DNA of 64,000 nt from an uncultured Bacteroidales bacterium (GTDB taxonomy: Bacteria > Bacteroidota > Bacteroidia > Bacteroidales > ML635J-15): assembly GCA_905234755.1 (NCBI GenBank), contig CAJOIT010000005.1, positions 1 through 64,000 of the forward strand. Reading direction: 5' to 3'. The first letter of the stretch is position 1. Each line of letters opens with the position of its first letter. The notes under the pieces were generated by a model that saw only the letters and a list, made by a program, of their open reading frames with translations, had not been told where the DNA came from and searched no databases. The position numbers and the translations under genes are program-made. Positions 33,532 through 42,959 of the stretch are shown one piece after another.

Positions 33532-35426
33532 GTGTTGATACTTATGTCACAGGCGTTATACACCTTAAAATCATCAATACCTATAATATACATGTCTGAC
33601 ACATTATTTCTAAATGCTATATAAATGGTTTCTCCAGAATAAGCATCCAGGGCTGTTGTCATTATATATGTATTAAATTGGTTGAAGGTATTCGCATCAG
33701 GAACCACAGGAGTATGTGTAAACACCTGAGTAAAATCAGAAGGATCTGTTCCTGTCGTAGAAATATATACCTCATAATGGTTGCCATTATTTGTATTATA
33801 CGGAGAATATGCATATACCGTCCACTGAACAATGTAACCAGATGCGTTTGCAGGCATTTGGATAGCAGGAGATATCAACCAATGATCTTCACTGATGCCG
33901 TATGAATTAGAAGCAGCAAAACCAGACCTATGTGACCACCCCCTATTAGTCCAGCATGGATTAATGTCATTATTAAAATATTCTGCGTAAGGTAAACGAG
34001 TAATAATGCCGCAATTTATGGCATTTAATGTAATTGTAATGCTATTGTCCAATACATATCCATCGTCCTCGCCGTTGGGCTCAGAAATTGTAATCTTGAT
34101 TGTATGCTGGCCCGTACTTAACGATACATTTCCTATTGTAAAATTATGGGTTTCACCACTTGCTAAATCAATGCCAGTAACATTCATAACCACAGGGGTT
34201 CCGCCATCTATCGTATATGTGACCACATAAGAATTTATTCTTGCTCCATTGTTTGTAACAACACCTTCAATATCAAAATTTTCACCAGCAACAACCCTAG
34301 TATTGCTGTTGGGTGCTACAGATGAAAGTTCGATTTCATATATGCCAGTTGGCGCCGCATATACAGCAAAATCATCTATCTTTAGATAAAATTTATCATC
34401 GGCGTTGTGGCGGAAAGCTATGTATATCGTCTGCCCTGCATAATCGGCAAGGGAAATTGAGCGTTTCTCATATTCAGCATCCGGAGTATGCGACAACTTT
34501 GGCGATGTAGCTGTGAATGCCGAAACAGTATTGCCTGTTGATACATATACGGAATAAGTATCCAACCAATCGGGATCCTGACTTGCAGCCCACCATTCTG
34601 CGATATATTCACCATCGGAAGGAACAGCAATCGCTTGCGTTACTAACCAGTTATCCACTTCGATAGCATTAGAAGAAGATTCCACAACATAACTGCCTGT
34701 ATGAGGAGAATGTATGCCTTCTGCATTTACATTCCAATTATAACCATCGCCATCGTTGTCAATTGTTGTCCAACATGGTGGAAAACCGCTCTCAAATCCT
34801 TCGGTATATGGGAAAGATGTAATTGCATCACAAGTCGTTGTAAATGTTTCACTAATCCAATCAGAATAGTCTCCACTACCGCAATTAGACTGTACTTGTA
34901 CTATATACATGGTAGAAGACGTCAAACCTGTTATTGTATATGGAGATGTAGCAGGAGACACTGTTATATATGAATATGAATACATTACGAAATCATCTAT
35001 GAACAAAAAATCTTTATCGTTATCTTTCAAACGCAAGGCTACATAACCTTGGCGACCAGAATAAGTTCCTAAATTGACAGAAATCTTTTGCCATGCACTA
35101 GTAGCATTCCCAGGGGAAGCTAATAAGGTAAAGTCGCTTATACTATTGCCACTGGTCGAAACATAAACATCATAATGTTCATGATATTCACCATCATCCA
35201 TAACCCAGAACTCAACTACATCTCCAAGTGTTAATTGTGGAGTAATAAGCCAGTTGTCAACATTATATGCAGAGCTATTCCAACTTCTTGACATGGCAAC
35301 ATTTGTTCCACTATGAGCAGAAATTGGATCATCAAACAATGTTTCCGAATTAACCACATGCCAATCAGTAGCTGTCGTTCCCTGACCGTTTCGTAGTCCA
35401 ACTACCAAGCCCGCTTTCAAAGTCAT
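33480..35426 (-). pseudogene. T9SS adhesin, middle fragment (between frameshifts)
   Basis: 648 codons. Three cleaved-adhesin modules, each with the signature VDNWLITPQL / VDNWLVTQAI / EDHWLISPAI and 'IYIAFR', then '(I)DDFxVY'. One fibronectin-like linker (SSTMYIVQVQSNC) and one CARDB-like domain (GENFDIEGVVTNNGARIN) are included. The fragment lacks a start and stop that fit a separate protein; both ends run into the neighbouring fragments with homology across the frame change. Probably part of one gene spanning 31096-36093. Confidence 0.85.
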
Positions 35427-36093
35427 CAGAAAATACCTCCGTTAGTTCTTCTGTTTTAGCATATCTCATATTGTAGCTACCAGCCGTACCATTCCACGAA
35501 ACAGTTGCTGAACTTCCAGTAATATCCGTAACATTCAATGATGTAGGTTCTGGACAGCATGTACATGACTGATTGACTGTAAGTGAATAAGACACTTGAC
35601 GTTTATTCTGAGTTTGATTGCGTGTTATTCTTATTGTTATAACGCCAGCACTTGATGTTACTGAACCACCAGATGTATTCCAGTTTGCCAGTTCTGTACC
35701 ACTAGTTCCAGAGCCTTCGTATACATATAAATGAGGAGAAGAAGAACCAGCTCCCGTCAAATTAGTACACGAAATTGTAATTGGACAACTGGAACTTGAT
35801 GTAAGAACATAATAAAAATCTTTTCTATTTTTTTCATTTACATTTCCACTGATTGTAAACGATGAACCGCATACCATTGTACCAGAACTATTAGAATTAA
35901 AATTCCATGTCTTGTCTGTATTTTGTCCCCACGCCTTACCGGCAAAGAATAAGCAAAAGACAATTAACAATGTACAATTGACAATTGATAATCGATTTAC
36001 GATTGACGATTGGCTACGCCGAGCTAAAGGTTTACGATTCCCAATCGTTTTTTGCTGGCAAATTGCGCCAGATGTTGTAGATATTGTGTTCAT
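35365..36093 (-). pseudogene. T9SS adhesin, N-terminal fragment (before first frameshift)
   Basis: 242 codons from the ATG at 36093. A signal peptide is followed by a DUF-like pre-peptidase domain (about 60-170; SCPITISCTNLTGAG) and a fibronectin type III domain (SLNVTDITGSSATVSWNGT). It then reads DDFESGLGSWTT and hits a stop 9 codons later. The same motif continues in frame +1 as RNGQGTTATDWHVV, marking a one-base indel near 35400. Unusually, residues ~15-45 of the signal region are encoded by the AATTGACAATTGATAATCG-type repeat that elsewhere is intergenic. Confidence 0.8.
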
Positions 36094-36136
36094 ATTCAAA
36101 TAGTTATCCTAATTAAACAATTTTAAAAAATACATG

Positions 36137-36144
36137 CAAAATTA
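36137..36144 (-). promoter_or_regulatory. Promoter -7 box for the T9SS adhesin
   Basis: TAATTTTG on the minus strand, 43 bases before the ATG at 36093. Confidence 0.45.
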
Positions 36145-36322
36145 CAGCAAAATAGATGCCGAATAGACAGGACATATAAGTATTATACTACACATCAATA
36201 AATATAGATAGAATGCAACAATTAGCAGAGAAACACAACTTTACACATCAGTAAAGGATACGAAGAAAAAGCTATAAGAAAATCCTCAAAACAATAATGA
36301 AATTACTGATTAAATTGTCAAT

Positions 36323-37474
36323 TTAATACCACAAAATCCCCTTCAAGTCTTCATCGTACTGCTTGACAATGTTTTTCCAGTCGAATTGCTCGGCAAGGTT
36401 ATCGAAATGCTCGGACGGGACGGTATAGTTATGCAGGAACTTGTTATCATGGAAGTCTATAATCTTGTCGGCTAGCGACTTATAATCCTTCTTCTCAATG
36501 AAATCTCCGTTTTTGCCGGCAGTTATCAGTTTTTCGTTGTTGCTTACCTTGGTGGCAATCACATACTGACCACAAGCAAGAACTTCGAGCAATGCCATGC
36601 TCATGCCTTCGGCAAGAGACGGCATAACCGTGAGCGATGCTGACTGGTATTCGGCAATGATTTCCGATTTTGTAAGCCAGTTCTTGAAAATGACATTGTT
36701 TTCAAGTCTGTTTTGTCTTACGAAATCTTCCATCTTCTTGCGCATTTTTCCGTCACCAACTATGTGTACTTCAAAGTCGGGAATCTTTCCCTTTACTATT
36801 TTGATAGCTTTGAGGAAAGTCATCGGGTCTTTCTGCATTACGAGCCTGCCAGCAAACAGAATTGTGAACTTGTTGGCCCTTTTGCTTTCGTCGGGGAAGA
36901 ACTTGTCGCGACTCCAACCGTTGAATATCAGTTTGTTCTTGGCGGTAGTTCCGCCGAGGAATGCATTTATGTTGCTTAACATTTCGTCGGACTGCACATA
37001 GTTGCGCCTCGATTGCATGCAAATCTTGCGAATCCAATGGTAGCAGGCAGCGTGATACCACATCATCTGCTCGGGGAAGAACCACGGAATGTCGTGTCCG
37101 TGAGAAATGACAACATAAGGCAGATGAAACATTTCCTTCATGCTGTACGCCACCTCGCCACATGGCAGGGCAAAGTTTGCAAAGCAGAGGTCGTATTTGC
37201 CGACTTGCAAATGTTTTTTCAGGAATCGTTTGGCGCAAATCATCCACGACAACATTTCGCGGATGTTGGACTGAAAAACATCCTTGCGCTTTGATTTCAG
37301 TCGTAGTACACGAACTCCATTTTCAGTGCTATCTTCTTCAGTTCCACCATAGTAGGTTGTGAGTACGGTTACCTCGTTACCAAGCGCAACAAGCCCTTCG
37401 GCAATATTCTTCGAGATTATGCCTGCCCCGCCACCAAGCGGAGGATATTCGTAGTTTAGCACTAGGAGTTTCAT
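36323..37474 (-). CDS. Family 4 glycosyltransferase
   Basis: 383 aa with two Rossmann domains. The N-terminal GGGAGIISKNIAEGL is the acceptor-side glycine loop. The C-terminal domain carries ILFAGRLVMQKDP, VHIVGDGKMRKK and SLAEGMSMALLEVLACGQYVIAT, the donor-binding motif with the E-x7-E pattern of GT4 enzymes. It makes a retaining glycosidic bond in capsule, LPS or glycoconjugate synthesis; the sugar is not predictable. The -7 box ends only four bases before the ATG, so the mRNA is leaderless or nearly so. Confidence 0.9.
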   Translation of the reverse strand: MKLLVLNYEYPPLGGGAGIISKNIAEGLVALGNEVTVLTTYYGGTEEDSTENGVRVLRLKSKRKDVFQSNIREMLSWMICAKRFLKKHLQVGKYDLCFANFALPCGEVAYSMKEMFHLPYVVISHGHDIPWFFPEQMMWYHAACYHWIRKICMQSRRNYVQSDEMLSNINAFLGGTTAKNKLIFNGWSRDKFFPDESKRANKFTILFAGRLVMQKDPMTFLKAIKIVKGKIPDFEVHIVGDGKMRKKMEDFVRQNRLENNVIFKNWLTKSEIIAEYQSASLTVMPSLAEGMSMALLEVLACGQYVIATKVSNNEKLITAGKNGDFIEKKDYKSLADKIIDFHDNKFLHNYTVPSEHFDNLAEQFDWKNIVKQYDEDLKGILWY

Positions 37475-37478
37475 GTCG

Positions 37479-37486
37479 CAAAGATA
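37479..37486 (-). promoter_or_regulatory. Promoter -7 box, nearly leaderless GT4 transcript
   Basis: TATCTTTG on the minus strand; the last G is at 37479 and the ATG begins at 37474. Confidence 0.6.
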
Positions 37487-37586
37487 ATTTCTTTATGGTA
37501 TCGTTTGAAAAGTTTTAACGAAATATTATGCCTATCATTTGCAGAAGCAAATTAAATTTGTTCTGATTTTTTAAGATAGAATTACT

Positions 37587-38429
37587 ATGAAAAAGTTGAA
37601 TTTATGCATTGTGTCAATGCTTATGGCTGTCGTTTCGATGGCTGGCACAAATGTTATTGCTTCGCAAGAATCCACAATTAGTACAAATGTGGTTGCCATG
37701 ACCGATGGCGGCGATGCTGATTTGTATTTGGACTGCTTCGAGAACGCAGTGAAAGCCAAGGATATGGAACTCGCTGCAAAAATCGCCAATGTCCTGTACG
37801 GAATGGACATGAATGATGCCCAGCAGAGACGATTTTCCTCGATTGAGAATAAGATTTCGAAGAAGGATTACCGCGTTTATCGCGACAACTTGAGGTATTT
37901 TGCGTCAAAATCTTCAACAGTGCAGGATGGTTATTATGATTTCAATGTAGAACCATACGAGGATTTAAACGACTATAGCTATGATGACGGCAGCTCGTTT
38001 GTGGACGACATAGTGGATTCGTTCTCAGCGTTTTTCGATGCACTGGAAGAGGCTGATTCTACATACAACTGGCATTACGAACGGCACGATACCATTGATG
38101 ATGGAGGCATAGTTGATGTTTTTGTTGATGCATTCAACAAATTTCTGTTCGATGACGGCAATGCGGAGATTAGCGACAAATCCATGTCGGCAGACGAAGC
38201 CGAAATTGACGACTTGCTCGATGAGTACGAAAAGTATGTGAATTTGTCCGTTGATGCTTTGCGCGAAGTGATGAGAGGCAACAAGGAAGCATTGGATGAT
38301 TTCGACAAATTCAGCCACGAGGCCTCTGCTTTGTCGGACAGGATTGGCAAGACTGGCAACGGAATGAATTCTAGGCAATTCAAGCGTTATATGCACATAC
38401 TAGGCAATATGGTAAACGGAATGTTCTAA
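37587..38429 (+). CDS. Hypothetical exported acidic protein
   Basis: 280 aa. A signal peptide (MKKLNLCIVSMLMAVVSMAG) is followed by a helical region (about 45-95), then an acidic Asp/Tyr/Phe-rich segment (residues 115-190) and a helical C-terminus with DDLLDEYEKYVNL. The protein is strongly acidic. No family is recognised. It stands between divergent GT4 and dsbD with no clear shared operon. Confidence 0.65.
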   Translation: MKKLNLCIVSMLMAVVSMAGTNVIASQESTISTNVVAMTDGGDADLYLDCFENAVKAKDMELAAKIANVLYGMDMNDAQQRRFSSIENKISKKDYRVYRDNLRYFASKSSTVQDGYYDFNVEPYEDLNDYSYDDGSSFVDDIVDSFSAFFDALEEADSTYNWHYERHDTIDDGGIVDVFVDAFNKFLFDDGNAEISDKSMSADEAEIDDLLDEYEKYVNLSVDALREVMRGNKEALDDFDKFSHEASALSDRIGKTGNGMNSRQFKRYMHILGNMVNGMF

Positions 38430-38491
38430 AACATTTAGGCTCATTCGTCGAATATACAATCCTTTTTCTTGCAAGTCTAAATGTTTTTTTT

Positions 38492-38499
38492 TAGCTTTG
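38492..38499 (+). promoter_or_regulatory. Promoter -7 box for dsbD
   Basis: TAGCTTTG, 22 bases before the ATG at 38521; the earlier in-frame TTG at 38497 lies in this box. Confidence 0.6.
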
Positions 38500-38520
38500 C
38501 GTTTTCAAATAAAATGTTTT

Positions 38521-40620
38521 ATGAGTCTTTTGCGAAAAATGATATTGGCTATCGTTGCGCTATTCACATTTTCAGTGATGTTTGCGCAGATGGCAGAACC
38601 TGTTAAATGGAAATTTTCTACAGAAAAAATTTCCGACAAGGAATATAATCTTGTTATGACTGCAAGCATTGAGGACAAATGGCACCTCTACTCACAGCAT
38701 TTCGATGCGGGCGGACCTATGCCTCTCGTGATTAGCTTCACAAAGTCGGACAAGTACAAAACCGTAGGTCAAACAACCGAATCGCCAACGCCGACATCGG
38801 AATACGATGATGTTTTCATGGTAAATGTCAAGTATTTCACCAAGAAAGCTACTTTCAAGCAGAAAATTGAGGTTTTGACAGATGCATCGTTTACCGTTAA
38901 GGCGGAACTAAGCGGACAGGCTTGTTTCGAGGACGGTCAGTGTCTGCCTGTTAATGCCGATGCAAACTTTAAAATAGATTTGCCGAAGAAGGAAACCGCA
39001 GAACCGGAAAAAGCAGCGGCTGAAACTGCAACTCCGGAAGAAAAAACAACCGAAGTTGTTGATGCAGAACTTACAGAGGAAACCGCAACCGATTCAGCAC
39101 AAGCAGAAGTTGTTGAGCAAAAATCCGACAAGGGCGGAACTCCGCGCATCATTTCGCAAAACGAATTTGTTGAGGAACAATCCGAGGACAGTTCGATGTG
39201 GGCATTCTTCTTCCTTTCCCTACTTTTCGGTATCCTTGGAATTTTGACACCTTGCGTGTTCCCGATGATTCCAATGACAATCAGTTTCTTCATGCAGGGA
39301 AATTCCAACAAGTTCAATTCAATTCTCAAGGCGTTGATTTTCGGAATTTCAATAACCATACTATATACTATTATAGGTGTGATTGTGTCGCTCACAAATG
39401 CAGGTGCAGGTCTTACAACCGTACTTAGCACGCACTGGATTCCAAACTTGATTTTCTTCTTGCTGTTTGTTGTGTTTGCAGCTTCGCTTTTCGGTCTGTT
39501 CGAAATCATTCTGCCGACATCGCTTGCAAACAAGAGCGACAAGCAGGTTGACAAGGGCGGAATTTTCGCATCGTTCTTCCTTGCTCTCACAACAGTAATC
39601 GTAAGTTTCAGTTGTACAGGACCAATTGTCGGTGCCTTGTTGGTAAAGGCGGCAAGCGGTAATGTGCTCGAACCTACAATCGGTATGTTGGGCTTCGGAC
39701 TTGGCTTTGCTTTGCCTTTCACAATCTTGGCTATCGCTCCAAACTGGCTCAAGAAGTTGCCGAAGTCGGGCGGATGGATGAACTCGGTGAAGGTTGTCAT
39801 GGGCTTCTGCCTATTGGCATTCTCGCTCAAGTATTTCTCAAACATCGACCAAAATTATCACCTCAACATAATGAGCCGCGAACTTTACATAGCAATATGG
39901 ATTGTAATCAGCGTTTTGTGCGGACTTTACCTTCTCGGCAAAATCCGTTTCAAAATGGACAGCGAAGTGAAGACTGTCGGATTCTTCCGCATGATTTTGG
40001 CTTCGGCTTTCTTTGTGTTCGCACTCTATCTGTTCCCGGGAATGTTCGGTGCTAACTTGTCGTCGGTATCTGGACTTCTTCCTCCAATGACCACACAGAA
40101 TTTCAACCTTGCCGACAATGGCGGCGCTACATCCGAAGGCGCACTTTGCGGAACACCAAAGTATTCGGAATCGATGCATACCGCCTACGGCGTGAACGCA
40201 TATTTCGACTACAAGCAGGCATTCGATTGCGCCAAGTCGCAGGACAAGCCGATAATCCTCTATTTCACAGGACATTCGTGCGCAAACTGCAAGAAGATGC
40301 AGGCTGAAATCTGGGCAAACAAGTCGATAGCTGAGAAATTCAACAACGAATTTGTAATGACTGCCCTGTATGTCGATGAAAAATCGGTTGAAGTTCCTGT
40401 TGAGGAACAGTTTACATCTTCAAACGATGGCAAGCTGAAAAAGACTCTCGGCGAAGTGAATGCCGACATTCAGATTGTTAATTTCCAATGCAATACACAG
40501 CCATTTTATGTTGTGGTAAGTCCTAACGGAAAGGTTCTTACAAAGCCGATGTCGTACAACACTAATGTTGAGGAATTTATCGCTTTCCTGAACGAGGGTT
40601 TGGAAAATTATAAGAAGTAG
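38521..40620 (+). CDS. dsbD: Thiol:disulfide interchange protein DsbD
   Basis: 699 aa. DsbD passes electrons from cytoplasmic thioredoxin to periplasmic thiols. Order of parts: signal peptide; N-terminal alpha-like domain with the Cys pair in ACFEDGQCLP (about residues 135-145); a Glu/Thr/Ala-rich linker; eight-helix transmembrane domain with the redox cysteines in LTPCVFPMIPMT and SFSCTGPIVG; a C-terminal thioredoxin domain with CANC in GHSCANCKKM. All three Cys pairs are present. The start at 38521 gives a good signal peptide. The S46 peptidase gene follows by 32 bases. Confidence 0.92.
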   Translation: MSLLRKMILAIVALFTFSVMFAQMAEPVKWKFSTEKISDKEYNLVMTASIEDKWHLYSQHFDAGGPMPLVISFTKSDKYKTVGQTTESPTPTSEYDDVFMVNVKYFTKKATFKQKIEVLTDASFTVKAELSGQACFEDGQCLPVNADANFKIDLPKKETAEPEKAAAETATPEEKTTEVVDAELTEETATDSAQAEVVEQKSDKGGTPRIISQNEFVEEQSEDSSMWAFFFLSLLFGILGILTPCVFPMIPMTISFFMQGNSNKFNSILKALIFGISITILYTIIGVIVSLTNAGAGLTTVLSTHWIPNLIFFLLFVVFAASLFGLFEIILPTSLANKSDKQVDKGGIFASFFLALTTVIVSFSCTGPIVGALLVKAASGNVLEPTIGMLGFGLGFALPFTILAIAPNWLKKLPKSGGWMNSVKVVMGFCLLAFSLKYFSNIDQNYHLNIMSRELYIAIWIVISVLCGLYLLGKIRFKMDSEVKTVGFFRMILASAFFVFALYLFPGMFGANLSSVSGLLPPMTTQNFNLADNGGATSEGALCGTPKYSESMHTAYGVNAYFDYKQAFDCAKSQDKPIILYFTGHSCANCKKMQAEIWANKSIAEKFNNEFVMTALYVDEKSVEVPVEEQFTSSNDGKLKKTLGEVNADIQIVNFQCNTQPFYVVVSPNGKVLTKPMSYNTNVEEFIAFLNEGLENYKK

Positions 40621-40652
40621 AAAGATTCAAAAATGTTATTAATTATATGATT

Positions 40653-42812
40653 ATGAAAAAGTTTACAGCAATTTTATTTGTGTTTGTTCTTGTGTTCGGT
40701 ATGACGGCAAGAGCAGACGAGGGCATGTGGCTGCTGTCGATGATTGGCAAGAACTACGATGACATGAAGAAACAGGGGTTCAAGTTGACTCCCGAAGATA
40801 TTTATAGTGTAAATCAAGGTTGCATTAAGGATGCAGTTGTTGGTTTGGGCAAGGAAGGTTCTCCGTTCTGGCATTTCTGCACTGGCGAAATAGTTTCGGG
40901 TGAAGGCCTTATGTTTACCAACCACCATTGCGGATATTCGATGATTCAGACCCATTCGACAGTAGAACACGACTACCTGAAGGATGGTTTCTGGGCTTAC
41001 TCGAAGGAAGAAGAATTGTCGAATCCGGGCATCACGGCATCAATTCTCGTTAGAATAGAAGATGTTACCGCTGAGGTTGAAAAGTCCTTTACCAACGACA
41101 TGACCGAACGCGACCGTAGTCTTGCCCTGAAAAAGGTATCAAAGACCATAATTGACAATGCTATATCAGGAACAAACTACAAGGCACAAGTAAAGGATAT
41201 GTTTGGTGGAAACCAGTATTTCCTGTTGGTTTATGTTACTTATCAGGATGTTCGCCTTGTTGGTGCTCCTCCTTCATCGATGGGTAAATTCGGTGGCGAT
41301 ACCGACAACTGGATGTGGCCTCGCCATACTGCCGACTTCTCAATGTTCAGAATTTACACTGCACCCGATGGCTCTCCAGCAGCATATTCCAAGAAAAATG
41401 TTCCGCTGAAGCCGAAACATTTCTTGCCGGTTAGCGCAAAGGGTATCGAGGATGGCGACTTCGCAATGATTATGGGTTTCCCGGGAACCACAAACCGCTA
41501 TGTCACATCATACGGACTCGAGGAAGTTATGCAGGTTACAAACAAGCTGAGATACGAAATCAGGGATGTGAAGGTAAATGTGTTGCGTAAGAAAATGAAT
41601 GCAGACCCGAAGGTAAAGATTCAGTACGCATCCAAATATGCATCATGCTCAAACTACTGGAAATACTCAAACGAGCAGAATAAGGCATTGGCACACCTCA
41701 ATACCATCGAAATCAAGAAGGACATTGAATCGAACTTGTGCAAATGGGCCGACGCAAAGGGCGAATCAAAGTACCGCAATGCTCTAAACGAACTTCAGAA
41801 GATTTACCAGTCGAGAAGAGGTCAAGCTGTTGCAAAAATGTACATAACAGAAGGACTCCTAGGTTCCGAACTTCCATATTTCGCATACGGTTGCAGAGCC
41901 CTGTCATCGGCTTTTGCATCAAAGGATATTGCCGCAATTAATTCTCTAGTAAGCGACATGAGAGAACCTGCCGCCGCTTTCTACAAGGACTATAATCCAG
42001 AAACAGAGTGCGCACTGATGAAGGCCTTGTTCCGCAAGGTTTACGATGAAATGGATGCTCAGTACTATCCAGAATTCTTCAAGACAATACAAACCAAGTA
42101 CAAGGGCGATGTAGAAAAATATGTTGGCGATGCTTTTGCAAAATCAATTTTCTCAACCGAAGCCAAGTTCAATGCCTTCCTCGATAAACCATCCGCAACA
42201 GCTTTCACCAAGGATCCAATATTGCAGATGGGCGACGACATAATTGCAGTCTACAGGAAAGTTTACATCGAGTACAACGACCTTTCTGTTAATCTGGAAA
42301 AGAATAACCGCGTTTTCATTGAAGGCGTGCTTGCCATGAACCCCGACAAGAACTTTGCTCCCGATGCCAACTCGACAATAAGGATGACATACGGTAATGT
42401 AAAGAGCTACGAGCCTCGCGATGGCGTTTTCTACGACTACTACACAACCCTGAAGGGTGTAATGGAAAAGGAAAATCCTGACAGCTACGAATTTATCGTC
42501 CCCGAAAGGTTGAAACAACTTTACAAGGACAAGGATTTTGGCAACTATGTAAACAAGAACGGCGATGTTCCAACCTGCTTCATTACCAACAATGATATTA
42601 CCGGCGGAAATTCCGGCAGTCCTGTCATCAATGGAAACGGCGAACTCATAGGTCTTGCATTCGACGGCAACAGCGAAGCTATGTCGGGCGACATCGACTT
42701 CGAGGAGAACCTGCAAAGATGCATCTGCTTGGATGTCAGGTATGCACTGTTCATCATCGACAAGTACGCAAATGCTCAGAACCTGATAAAGGAAATGGAC
42801 ATTAGACGATAA
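40653..42812 (+). CDS. dpp7: S46 family dipeptidyl-peptidase (DPP7-like)
   Basis: 719 aa from the ATG at 40653, with a signal peptide. S46 enzymes are exported serine exopeptidases that release dipeptides in asaccharolytic or peptide-using Bacteroidota. The catalytic His lies in TNHHCGYSMIQ, a catalytic Asp is in the middle, and the nucleophile Ser is in GGNSGSPVING. The specificity position just after reads FDGN with Gly (as in DPP7, hydrophobic P1) rather than Arg (as in DPP11, acidic P1); this is established for the family and read here from sequence. Probably co-transcribed with dsbD, which could serve its folding. Confidence 0.92.
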   Translation: MKKFTAILFVFVLVFGMTARADEGMWLLSMIGKNYDDMKKQGFKLTPEDIYSVNQGCIKDAVVGLGKEGSPFWHFCTGEIVSGEGLMFTNHHCGYSMIQTHSTVEHDYLKDGFWAYSKEEELSNPGITASILVRIEDVTAEVEKSFTNDMTERDRSLALKKVSKTIIDNAISGTNYKAQVKDMFGGNQYFLLVYVTYQDVRLVGAPPSSMGKFGGDTDNWMWPRHTADFSMFRIYTAPDGSPAAYSKKNVPLKPKHFLPVSAKGIEDGDFAMIMGFPGTTNRYVTSYGLEEVMQVTNKLRYEIRDVKVNVLRKKMNADPKVKIQYASKYASCSNYWKYSNEQNKALAHLNTIEIKKDIESNLCKWADAKGESKYRNALNELQKIYQSRRGQAVAKMYITEGLLGSELPYFAYGCRALSSAFASKDIAAINSLVSDMREPAAAFYKDYNPETECALMKALFRKVYDEMDAQYYPEFFKTIQTKYKGDVEKYVGDAFAKSIFSTEAKFNAFLDKPSATAFTKDPILQMGDDIIAVYRKVYIEYNDLSVNLEKNNRVFIEGVLAMNPDKNFAPDANSTIRMTYGNVKSYEPRDGVFYDYYTTLKGVMEKENPDSYEFIVPERLKQLYKDKDFGNYVNKNGDVPTCFITNNDITGGNSGSPVINGNGELIGLAFDGNSEAMSGDIDFEENLQRCICLDVRYALFIIDKYANAQNLIKEMDIRR

Positions 42813-42860
42813 TTGATAATGACCAATGGACAATTGATAATTGACAATGAAATAATTATG

Positions 42861-42885
42861 TAGGGGCGCAACAGTTGCGCCCCTA
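42861..42885. repeat. 25-bp palindrome TAGGGGCGCAAC/A/GTTGCGCCCCTA
   Basis: Twelve-base arms with a single-base centre, in the gap after the S46 gene. Preceded by a GATAATTGATAATG stretch (42811-42850) of the family also present at 13082-13115 and inside the coding region near 35970. Confidence 0.85.
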
Positions 42886-42959
42886 AAATTTGTATAATTG
42901 AATCATTGGAATAAACATTCGCAACCACACTGAAAAATTTCGTCTCACATATTGCCATA

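Noticed and set aside
33480..35426. Middle T9SS fragment as an independent gene
   Set aside because: No start codon context or signal peptide, and homology continues into both neighbours in other frames.
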